Notes under the pieces: generated by a model
The model's input: only the letters and a program-made list of their open reading frames with translations
Databases searched by the model: none
What the model was told of the DNA's origin: nothing
From: Amphirosellinia nigrospora
Taxonomy: Eukaryota; Ascomycota; Sordariomycetes; Xylariales; Xylariaceae
Direction of reading: 5' to 3'
Assembly: GCA_004123355.1 (NCBI GenBank)
Contig: SCHM01000002.1
Location: forward strand, 1,178,001-1,242,000
Length of the DNA: 64,000 bases
Made by a program: the position numbers and the translations under genes
In this document: piece by piece, positions 48,583 to 61,594 of the stretch
How the letters are laid out: every line of letters begins with the position of its first letter
How positions within the stretch are numbered: the first letter of the stretch is position 1

Positions 48583-49760
48583 ATGGCCGCCAAGCATTCT
48601 TCGAGCCCTGTTTATGTTGGTGAAGAGGACGAGACACTAGACGCCAATATACTCCAAGGTAATCACAAAGTTCTCACAAGGCGTCATGCTGGTATAGTAA
48701 CTAAGTTCAGTCTTGCCAATCACCAAGTTTTCGGTCCGTACTTTTGTGACTCCGTTAGGCGAGAGCGTTTGGGTGCGGACTAGAAAGCTTGAGGCGAGAC
48801 AGGCCTTTTTCGAGAAGGTACTAGCCTAACTTTACTCACTCGATAGATAGGTTGTCTAACATCTTTCTAGAGGGCTTCCGGTGTGGTTGCTTTAGTATGA
48901 TGAAGGCAGCGTACGAGTCCGAGTGTGCCGTCCATGAGTTCACATTCGTTCCCGCCCATTAAACTTCGGAACTTATAGCGTCCGGTCTGACCTGCATTTC
49001 TATATCTGCAAATTCGTCGACATGGTCGATGGATTTCCGAGTCCTGTTCTATGGGCCGAAACAGCAGCTAAATTACATCGGCTGAGCATGGGGAAGTCCC
49101 CGACGAGAAAGTTCGGCTTTCATTGCAGTACCTACTATGCCACTGTCCCTATTGACAACAAGTGGTGTTCATCCTGGGAAGAGGTCTGGACTCATCAAAT
49201 GAGATACTATTACTGAGTCAAGAGGAAGATGTTCATGGGCCGATCAGGAGTACTCTGAGCTCCAAACCACTTTCTTCAACGTTATACTTCCTAGGTATTT
49301 GAGGCCTTTGGAATCAGATGGCCGGTCTATATTACCGTGCTTGATTCACTCGAATTTACTGCCAGGAAATATAAAGGCGGAGAGACGCGTAGGGCACATT
49401 CATATCTTCAACTCGTGCGCATATTGGGGCCATCATGAAGGTGAGGAATCCCTCGAACCCTGAATAGTTGAAGTGGCTTATGTTGACCACTCTTGGCCCC
49501 TGGCCATCGACATAGCCGAATTAGGGGTCTTTCGCATAGGATCTAACCACGGAATTGGAATTGACCTGGAGAAACCCTACATAGAAGAGTACTTGAAGCG
49601 CGCGCCGATATCAGAACCGGCAGAGGACTTCGATGCTCGCAACGCCATTTACGGCCTCAAGTACCATGTGCTTTGTCGATCATCAATCCCACCAGATCGG
49701 AATATCGACGAATGTGAGTTTTTTCGTTCTTGCTACTTGCGTCGTAAACTAGGAGGCTAA
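48583..49760 (+). CDS. Fructosamine/ketosamine-3-kinase-like protein
   Basis: Members of this protein-kinase-fold family phosphorylate sugar adducts on lysine, so that glycated proteins are repaired. Recognisable parts are VYVGEEDETLDANIL at the start, MMKAAYESE, CKFVDMVDGFPSP, GKSPTRKFGFH, YLRPLESDGRS, LLPGNIKA, SCAYWGHHE and AEDFDARNAIYGLKYHVL. A 75-bp intron (49441-49515) joins HHE to AELGVFR. In the catalytic loop the usual HxDLxxGN reads HSNLLPGN: Asn (codon 49353-49355) replaces the expected catalytic Asp, and the later metal-binding Asp region reads FNSCAYWG. This suggests an inactive kinase or a gene in decay. The stretch 48,600-49,260 is also broken by stops and apparent one-base losses (near 49,215 and 49,240), so exon limits there are not resolved. 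Confidence 0.75.
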
Positions 49761-52700
49761 TAGGATCGAAGGTCAATTCAAACGATGAAAAAACTGGTTG
49801 AGCTAGTTACTAGTCCTGAGCCCAAGTAGCCTCATTTCTTATGTAGTTGGGTCAGATTGTATTGAGAACAACTACTTCAGTCTCCTTTCTATCAATACAA
49901 CTAACTTTTCCCATGTCTTAAGATGTAGCCATGCTTATAGTTGTCATTCAAGGTAAATACTTATACACATACTTCGCCTACATCTCATAGCCAACAGTCC
50001 ACCCAGAACTGCCATCTCCACCAAAATTCAGAAACAATAGACAGACTTAGCGGAACCCTCAGATTTACACCTCTTAGCGCCATCTATTCGCGCTGACCTC
50101 GCACCACGTAAGCTATTAGGCGGCATACGACGCTCGCCATGGAAACTGTATTATATAGCTCTAAACCACTCAAGAGGCTCAGATGGTGAAGGAAGCGAGA
50201 CAGCGTGTTGTACCAACGTCATGTATAACCAACCCTAAACAGGTTTCGGTCAAATATCTTACGTTTGGCCGCCGTTAACGACGTTATCGCAAGCGTGATT
50301 GGAAACAAAGCAACACTCTGACCACAGAGTACCATATTTTCTAGTTAACAGAAATTTTACGTGGCGATTATGTAAGTGCGACAATTGACGTGTACGAGAC
50401 TATGCTTCTTAAATATACTAGCGGCGTATGATCTATGTCAGCCAGCTTACCGCTTCGTGTTGTGACGGAACACACGCTGGTACACCCTTACTCAGCGCAA
50501 CCATTAAAAAATTGGCACGCCATCGCCCAGAACACTGTCGAGGGCACTAATTGGGAGTCGAGACCTCATAGGTCAGCGATGTTATTCGCAATAGGTTATT
50601 CACATGTTGAATAGCCACAGGTCTAGCAATGTCGTATAGGTTTTCATGAATAGATTCTCTACATCAACGATTTAGGGTCCAAGTCAGGATAGTCCGTCGC
50701 CATATGCGTAGATATTCTAGACTTTCCTTTGTGTTGTATCAAGTCTCGGATTGCCGCGTGGAGCTTAACTACGAAAGCCGCTTTCCTCTGACTACCTGTT
50801 ATAGATGAGACGTTGACGTGAAATAAGGCTGCCGGTCGTTTCACATGGCGTTCTGCCAAGACTCGAAAAAATTGCAAAGTGAGCACGCGATGGATAACAC
50901 GGCAAAAAATCGTGCCATTTAGAAACTACCTAGCAAATTAAGTTGACCATTGCTACAACATAAGTACGAGCTACCCTGGATTAGGCCCTTGGGAATGTAC
51001 CCTTTTCTTCCCCCATGATTAACTTGGGTATTGCAACTTAGTACTTTATAGTGTAGAGCGAGCGTGTTATCTGCACGATTCATCTCCACGATGATAACTA
51101 GTGTAACTACGCATACGGGCAGGATACGGGTTGCAAGATGATAATCCTGCCGCACCACTATAAGTACGCTATGTAGCCGATATCTAACCAACCCAGCGAC
51201 GATCATCACAGTGTGGACGATCAGGGCTCTATTCAGGAAAACGAAGCGACCGCTGGATATTGCGCGCGGTTGGGTTTGCGGAGCAGCTGAATATCTGATT
51301 TCGGCGATAAATGCTGGGGTCCTCCTGGGCAGGACCTGGGCTGATGGGGAGTCGTTGGTAAAGGCTGGAATATTAGTGGCTACCAGGCAATGGCTAGGGT
51401 ATGCAAGTGTGTGTACGATGACGGAATGAGAAACACGCACAGGACATGCACACCCTACTTGTGGACTTGTGGGCTTGTGGACGATAATTAGTACGATCGG
51501 GACCGGTGAGCACGAAATTGCAACAGCACCCGCCTACCGCACTTTCGTGATCGGAACTTGGTGGGAGCCAACCACTCAATGCCTTTCAGTGGAACATACC
51601 TACATATAGTACCGACAACTTATACGACCTGAACGACAAGGCTGTTCGAGCATGCTACATGAGCATGAGCCGGATTGCCGTGATTCTCAGCTCGTATTAA
51701 CATGTGAGCCGCAGATTGCGCCTACACTGTATACTACACAGTAAATCTGTTCGCGCAGGTGCCTATAGCTTCTCCACCTGTTGGGAGAAGGATGCGCCAG
51801 TGAGTATAAGTATGCTAGAGCCCATTCCTGAGACGCAGATCAATGAACGAACATCAGTAGTCATATACGTATCGCGTAAGAGATATGTAGATCTACAGTA
51901 CGCCGCCGTGTAGATCTACCTACCATAAGGTGCTCCGAGCGTGTTTTGGAGCTCTGGAAGTTGGCTCTGATGTGGGGTTGGATACCTACAAGTATTGTAA
52001 ATAAATTCTGGGGTCCTGTCCTGGGTCCTGTGTCTGTGCATCATACCTAGGTATTATACTTGTACGGCCGGAAAATAACACCTGCTATTTAGCAACCTGT
52101 AACCTGTTTAGCAGCCCTTGAATCGCAAATGGCAGTATAAAGGACACTTGAGACGCCGGAATAAAAGGGGGATGGATCCGGGGAAGTAATGGAAGTAATG
52201 GCGTGGAAGTAAGGTAAGCAGGTTCCAACACCCGGGTACCTTTTCCGCCTGAGCCAGCGCTGCAAGCCACACGGCAGAGTCCGGCTACTGGGCAGGAAGC
52301 ACTAAGTAGCACCAAAAACTTCCTCCCAGCGAGCGCATACTTACATACCTACGTACCTAGTAGACCCTTGACGTAATCAGACCCCTGCGCCGCCCTCCAA
52401 AGCAATCTTGGTCCCTTTCAGCCCCTGACTTACCAAGCGGGAGCCGAGTGGACCCCTAACTTGAAACATTTCTGTCCCTACCCGGTAGGTGCTTCTCATT
52501 GGATCGCTGGACAAAATGGACAAAAATGCCAAACACGAGCCCATGCTATCCACATATAAGCAAACGTGAATACAAAGAACCAACAATATCGCTCTGCCAA
52601 GCAAAAATGGCTTCTAACAGTGACCTTTTTGGTTCCAGTTATAGGAATATTTTTATACAGTATTATGTGCAGTTGTATTACTGTATAAGTAGGTAGTGTA

Positions 52701-53310
52701 AAGGCAACCTTACCTAGGTACCTATCTTTTTCACAACCTGGCAGAGATCGGAGAACTATTTTAGCTGCAGACATGCTTTGTTTTAAATGGGGCCGAATGG
52801 GCCCTCCAAATCTCCACTATCCAGGATATCAAGTCCAGCCGAAACCCACTGCAGAGCCCACTGCTATGTACCTCGTGCAACTAGATTCCAGTACGTGCCT
52901 GACGAGTCATAACTGTTGGGACTTCGTGTGGTACACATACAGTTGCACAGTACAGTACGTACGAGTGCGACTGCCCACCTCTTCTTTGCAACCCACGCCG
53001 TGACACCCACGCTCTTTTCTAAGCTTCTTTTTTCGCCTTTGTTCCCGTTTGGATTTCCCTACTGTTTACCATTCATCACCGCCCAGTCTCTCGTTTATCT
53101 GGGCAGACAAACCACTATCTACATAGTAGACCATCCCAACATACAGGTGTACAACCATTCTATCCGTCTTTCGCAGGTGGACTTACCTGCCCTTAACCCG
53201 ACTTCCAATTGATCGCCTGGTGCCGTCTTGGAGGGAGTGGCATTGTCTTAATTATTTACTCGTTCCCAATTCGACTCAAGCAGATAGCACGATACATATT
53301 CAGCATTGCC
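49761..53310. other. 3.5 kb gene-poor region
   Basis: No gene can be supported. A minus-strand frame at 50919-51440 overlaps a plus-strand one and lacks motifs. Two TACCTAGGTA palindromes lie at 52044-52053 and 52711-52720. The last 400 bases are C/T-rich, as in fungal promoters, and serve the MscS-like gene. Confidence 0.45.
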
Positions 53311-56009
53311 ATGTCGATTAGATCTCCAATGTCGCCTCGGGGCTTTGTACCTCTCGGAGGCACGGCTGAAGGAGATATCCCCCTGACTCAAATTCGAAGC
53401 AACGCCAGTTCCACCGGCGCTAGGAAGGCCAACCAAGGTTTGGGCACCGGTTTCGAACAAGGTGATAGCTCAGGCGACAACGGACATGACGAGAAGCACC
53501 ATTTTTTCCACCGTGGCCGAAGGCAGGCTAAGAAAGAGGAACCCACGCCGTCTGAAGATGAGCTCGCAAACAACGAGCTTTCGCTCAATGTCATGGGCAG
53601 GCTGTATAATCGCATCATCCATGCTTCTGGCCCTACACGCTATTTGGTCTATATCGTCCCCGTTGGTCTTTTGCTCGCCGTCCCTATCGTCGTCCTCGCC
53701 GCTTTAAATAGGCGCGACGACATCCCTGTCGGCACTGGCCCCAATGGTGCGAAGGGGCCTTCCCTCTTCTTTTTCTTCATATGGATCGAGGTCGGCTGGC
53801 TGACACTCTGGGGTGGAAAACTCGTCGCCTGGTTGTCGGCGCCAGCGTTTATGTTTTTCACTGGTGTCATCAGCCCAGGAACTCGCAAATACGCCGCTCT
53901 CCTACGCAACCTCCAGATCCCTCTGTCGCTCTTCTTCTGGGCCCTGGCTGATTGGCTCGTCTTCATTAATGTCCTTCAGCGAGGTCACAACATATCATGG
54001 GTCAACACCGTCGCGAGAATCCTCGGAGCAGCTTTTGTGTCATCGGCTATCTTCCTCGGCGAGAAAGCCTTCGTCCAACTCATTAGTGTTTCGTACCACC
54101 AACGTTCATTCGCGAATCGTATCCTAGACTCGAAGCGGGAAGTCTATCTCCTCGGTCTAATGTATGATGCGTCTCGGAAGCTTTTCCCAATGTACTGTGA
54201 GGAATTCCTCGAGGAAGACCAAATCATTAACGATAGCATCGAGGTTTTACTTGCAGGAAATAATAAATGGAGGAGAAACAAGAAGAATAGAGCCGTGAAT
54301 CCAGCGAAGTTGATTGGCAACGTTGGCCGATTTGGCAACAAAGTCACTTCGGCTTTTGGAAATATTGCTTCTGAGATTACGGGCAAGGAAGTTTTCAATC
54401 CTAATTCGGCGCATTCCATCGTTATCGAGGCCTTGGAAAAGCCTAAGACCTCCGAGGCTTTAGCTAAACGTATCTGGATGTCATTTGTTGTAGAAGGGAA
54501 AGACTCCCTCTATTCCGAGGATATCGCGGAAGTGCTTGGACCACGACATCATGATGAGGCAGAGGAATGCTTTGACGCTCTTGATGGCGATGGGAACGGT
54601 GATGTCAGCCTTGACGAGATAATTAGGAAGGTAGTCGATATCGGTAAGGAGAGGAAGGCTATCGGAAACAGCATGCAAGACATCGGTCAGGCGTTGAGTG
54701 TCTTTGATAATATCTTGCTATTCATCGTGCTCCTGGTTGTCATTTTCGTTTTCTGTGAGTTTTGTCTGTGGATCATTGTTCAGTTTTTAGCTAACGGAGA
54801 GTAAAGTGGCCTTCTTTCAGAGCTCATTTGTCACGACGCTCGCAACTGCCGGAACGACCTTGCTCTCATTGTCGTTCATCTTCGCTGTGACAACTCAAGA
54901 ATTTCTTGGTTCTTGCATCTTCCTATTCGTCAAGCATCCTTACGACGTTGGAGATCGTGTTGACATTGCCGGTCCGGAAAAAGAGCAGCTCATTGTCGAG
55001 AGAATTTCACTGCTTTACACCATCTTTACAAGAATTGACAGAATGCAGGTAGTACAGATTCCTAACATCGTACTCAATAACCTCTGGTGGTCGAAACGTC
55101 ACACGAAGTAAGGCAATGAAGGAAGGCATTGATGTCAACGTCTCGTTCGACACAAGCTTCGAAGATGTTGAATTGCTCCGGCTCGAGATGGAGAACTTTG
55201 TTCGGGCCCCTGAGAATTCCAGAGACTTCCAACCCGATATTAGTATCGGAGTAGGTGGTGTCGGAGATTTGGATAAGCTCACCCTCAAGATTGCTATTAA
55301 GCACAAATCTAACTGGCACAATGATGCTATACGGGCAACTCGAAGATCTAAATTCATTTGTGCACTTGCACTTGCGCTAAAGAAGGTACCCATCAATGCT
55401 CCCGGTGGCGGCAGCGAGGCTCTTGGCGGTCCTACAAACCCAACTTATTCCGTTAGCGTTTCGGATGCAGAAGCAGCTGCAGCTCGTGACAAAGCCGAGA
55501 AAGATAAGGATGCAGCTCGTCTCGTGCCAAAGAGCTCTCAGGATGCGGAAAGCGATGTTACAGCAGCACAAGGATTCAACTCACTCGATCCTCTAGCTGC
55601 AACCAAGGAAGAATGGGGCTACAACCGCGATGATGAAACATTGAGCGAGGTCCCAAGGCGGTCTTTCGATCGAGTTCGACCTAACGACGTTGCCTCCTCC
55701 ACTTCCGGGATACGCAAGACGCCAAGCCAGCGCGGCGGCCTCCGTAGAGCTGGTGAATCTGTACCGTCTGAGGCATTCGCTGGTAGAACGCCGAGCCTTC
55801 AGGTCACTCAGTACACGGGGCCTTATGATGAAGAAGCGCAAGTCGGTGGTGCGGATCCTTTCGCCACATATCAAGGCTCTCAGTATAATAATTCACAACA
55901 ACTAGGCGTTTCGTCGGCGAACAGGGCCAATCCTACACCGGGCAGTTCCAACCGCAGGCCAAGTGGAGCGAGTGCATCTCAACCACCACATCCTAACTAT
56001 CAGCGGTAA
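53311..56009 (+). CDS. MscS-like mechanosensitive channel with EF-hand
   Basis: Relative of fission-yeast Msy1/Msy2, which gate calcium or osmolyte flow in endoplasmic reticulum membranes under osmotic shock. I start at the ATG at 53311 (MSIRSPMSPRG); the open frame before it has no ATG. After a disordered cytosolic N-terminus come several membrane spans (YLVYIVPVGLLLAVPIVVLA, LFFFFIWIEVGWLTLW and others), a canonical EF-hand DGDGNGDVSLDE near residue 425, then the pore helix and MscS beta domain (FVTTLATAGTTLLSLSFIFA, KHPYDVGDRVDI, NIVLNNLW). A 52-bp intron (54755-54806, GTGAGT donor, CTAAC branch) joins VIFVF to the pore helix. Two bases appear to be lost near 55,087 and 55,096, after which NVTRSKAMKEG continues the protein. 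The last ~200 residues are disordered and Ser/Pro-rich. Confidence 0.92.
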
Positions 56010-57317
56010 CGCTACGGATTTCCTACGGGTTTCTTTCGAAATCACGACTTCAACAAGATTTCAAGCATTTTGTTTTGTGTTTTTGGCACCTAAGGCGTTT
56101 AAAACAAGCATGTGTGCACAACTGGCTGCCAGGCCGAGCGCATTCAATTAGAGGGAGTGATTAGAAACGATATGGAGTGGGAGTAGTCGAGGTGGATCTC
56201 GCTACTCATTACTTGTTTACCTTTGATGATTCGGCATGTTATATATAGAGAAAGCTGCCTAAGAATACTGGCGGCTGGTATGATAAATGCGCGAGTAGCG
56301 CACTTTCGGAATTGCACGATGCTTACATACAAATTCAACTGATTTTTTTAAAAGTACAATTCTCTCTAAGAAAATTATCCCTCTATGACTGCTACCAAGG
56401 AGTGAATATGGGAACTGCTAGTTGATGATGATTATGCTTTCGACGTCTTACTAATACAACTCCCATAACGTCGGAACCGTTAGCTCTTAACCCTGTCATC
56501 TGTGTACAGAATATTCTAATTAATATGCATTGAGCGTGGTCGTTACTACGCACTAACATAACATGAGTTAAGATTAGTTTGAATGGATGGATACTTACAT
56601 TGTTGAAGTCTATATGACAGCAGGCGAAGCGAGAGAGCATCGACCCGACCTTGATTTGAGAGATCTTTAGATCTTTCATCAGAGCAAATTAGCGGCCACA
56701 TAGAGACATGTTCTCCAATTGGTAAAAGCCCTCAGCGTTCAATTTAAGCGAGGTCGTTGGTTTAGACTGTTTCGTCCTTTCAACCTCCACCCCGAAGTCC
56801 ACACGTGTGTAGATAGAGGACGAACAAGAAAATAAAGTGTGTGGAGGGTACCATAGTATGGTGTACTTGGCATTATTCCAGGTACTTTGGACACTCGGGT
56901 TTGTTAGCTATTGCAATTGTGATACGTCCCATAGTTTGCGAAATCTTGGTTCTTGGAAATCTATTAGTCTAAATATTAGATCCAGTCCCCGATTCTTAGT
57001 AGATCTTCACGTGTGTCGTCGCCTTTCAGCTAGCTCTTCAACTGCCCAGATACCCCAAATCCCAGGCGCGGAACGAACGTGGGTTAGTTTTTTGTAGATC
57101 GCGGTCGACTACTCATCCAGTGGTACGATTACGCGTCTTTGTATGAGGACAGCTAAGAGCTGAGTTATCGTAGCACATGCCACGGTAAACAATGACGGGC
57201 CTGATGAAAGAATATAAATTACCCAAAGACATGTATGAGCTGCTTTGTGCCTAGCTATCACAGGGAGCCGCTCGTTTTCCTAAGTTGAAAGTTGTGGTTC
57301 GCGAGCTACTCGAGATA
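56010..57317. other. Intergenic DNA
   Basis: No supported gene. Minus-strand frames at 56144-56338 and 56392-56679 have no recognisable motif. Confidence 0.45.
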
Positions 57318-58490
57318 ATGTATCACCTCACTGCCCTTGTCGTCCTCCTGGCCACCTCTTGCTCAGCACAGAACCCGTCAGCCATCTATGACGGGGGCTA
57401 CAACAGCACCAGCTCCCCTATCGGGCTGCGTATCGGTAACGGTGGCGCCGGACAGAGTGGTCTCATCGGCTGTGAGTAACCGCATCTCACCTTACAAACA
57501 AGTTATTGTAATTCTAACCTGTGCCCCCCCGCCAGTGCTCGCAGACGAGTTCATTAAATTAGTGTCAATCTTGGCACTGCTCCTTTCCGGGTGACTTGGT
57601 ACGCCAGTGATACCACTTACAGTATAGAATACCTGAAAACAGGCTTGCTCGACGTCGGCATCACTTATAGCCCGGCCGCCGAGGATATTGCCGTCGAGCA
57701 AGGCATCGCGTCGGGTCCCGTCTATTATGTCTTCCGGGATCATTTCCTCTTCGTCGGGCCCGCTGCTAACCCGGCCAATATCAGCGCCGAGGACGACATC
57801 ATGACCAGCTTTTCTAAACTGCATGCGGCGGCGGAGTCGGGAGTCAAGACGGACCCGTCTGTCAAGTTCCTCAGCCGATATGATAAGTCGGCTACTAACA
57901 TCAAGGAATCGATCCTCTGGGCTGGGATCGGTTAGGTATGTAGGCCATGGCCGCTATATCTTCTTGCACTTATAACGCGACTCCTCTATTTCCTCGGGGA
58001 GGCTTTCCCGAGGCTTTCCGAATGTAATAGTTTCATGAACTTGGAGTTTGGATATACTAACGCACCCTCCCACACTTAGGTCCCGTGGGCCACAGCCTAC
58101 TCGACCTGGTACCACCAATTCATCGACTTTCCAATCCAGGCCTTGACAGCCGCCATCCTGCTCGACGAGTACACGATCACGGACAGGGGCACGATACTAT
58201 CACTGGACGCCGAAGTCGCCAACCGGACCGTCATCTACACGGCCGGCAGCGACGACGACGCCAGCGATCCGCTGTTGAACCCGGCGCATCTGTTGGTCGG
58301 CGTGAGGGCGCCTAATCCGGACAGCGCCGTCGCCTTCGCCGAGTGGGTGATCAGCGACCGCGGGCAATCCGTCATCGCGGGGTTCGAGAAGAATGGCCAG
58401 AAGCTGTATAGCCCTGCGCCTAGTAACTCGTCTGGCTCGGCGCTGATGGGCCGCGCCCTTAAGATGCCTTCTTATGTCACCCTTGACTAG
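57318..58490 (+). CDS. Secreted PBP-like (TupA-type) solute-binding protein
   Basis: The ATG at 57318 starts a signal peptide (MYHLTALVVLLATSCSAQ). The mature part follows the bacterial periplasmic-binding-protein type II pattern seen in tungstate-binding TupA-like proteins: LRIGNGGAGQSGLIG, ADEFIK, YLKTGLLDVGITYSPAAED, DHFLFVGPAANPANI and AFAEWVISDRGQSVI. Fungi carry secreted versions of unknown function, presumably of bacterial origin. Exons are 57318-57471, 57536-57935 and 58080-58490, with 64- and 144-bp introns. A one-base loss near 57,560 changes frame inside exon 2. The last codon of exon 2 (57933-57935), directly before the GTATGT donor, is TAG where related proteins have Gln (GIGQVPW); a C-to-T change would explain it. 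The copy may therefore be inactive. Confidence 0.8.
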
Positions 58491-58901
58491 ATGATCTTGT
58501 AAGGTGCTGAATCCCATTCAACTGTGGGATATACTGTCGAAGTTAAATGTATTGATCTACAAGTAGTTTAAAGGGAAGATCGTCGGCTGGACGCTAATTA
58601 CTAGTTCCATGCCCCGCCGCGTTTATATAATGCTGGTTACGAACTAGAAGCTAGATTGGAAGGAGAATAATTTCAATCACTGTAGCATTTATATCGCCCT
58701 AAGAGGCTCATGGGATAGTAATGAGGTAGGACACTCTCGCTACGGGCGGCACTCGTGGCTTCAGGTAGACGTCGCCACAAGTTGAAGTAGATGCATTCAA
58801 GGTTTTACCATCCCGAAGAAAAGGGGTAGCTTTTAACTGCATTTCCACGCGTAAACCCTTTCTAGGATGGGAGCACGCAGACTAAACGCGTACTATCGAA
58901 G
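58491..58901. other. Convergent intergenic region
   Basis: Spacer between the convergent PBP-like and PRMT3-type genes, presumably holding both 3' ends. A short TGGGAT/ATCCCA inverted repeat lies at about 58,509-58,531. No gene. Confidence 0.5.
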
Positions 58902-61049
<2,148 letters not shown>

Positions 61050-61594
61050 CTCGGATCGACCTGGGTCCCAGGCAACGTATGAAATAATTGAGAGGGGAAG
61101 TTGAAGGCCTTCGCCGGATCTTCTCCGCCAAGAACCGGGGCGTAATTGGGGTGAGTCGCACGAAGGAAGACACTGGCGGAATATGATGGACAATAAATGA
61201 CACTGTGGGGAGGCGAGCTGCTCTGGTAATCCCTGTCAATTAACGAATCGATGTCCTTAGCACTATGTTTGCCGAGGATTTACCTGCTCTTTGACGATGT
61301 GAGTTGCGATGCTAATATCATTGATCTTGAAGAATTTCTGAAGAAGTGGAGTTGTGGGAGGTGTATGATATCGGGTAAGCACATAGCATTCACATGTTTA
61401 TACTGTGTATTTGCATAACCATAGGCCCCTCTAGAGGTAGCCCTGTCCTCTCGTAGTAGGTAGTACCTACCTACTTACATGTACGCCGGCGGACATTGAG
61501 TGCTGGCCTTGCGATGCTTGGTCTTGATTTGGATATTGAGCGCTTCATAAGGATATGAAAGATGCGGCCAATGCGCGCTCAACTTGTATCACCA
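61050..61594. other. Spacer between Uso1 and PRMT3-type genes
   Basis: It holds the 3' end of the Uso1 gene and the presumed promoter of the PRMT3-type gene, both on the minus strand. A TAGTACCTACCTACTTACATGTAC-like patch near 61,462-61,485 resembles the dispersed TACCTAGGTA palindrome. Confidence 0.5.
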
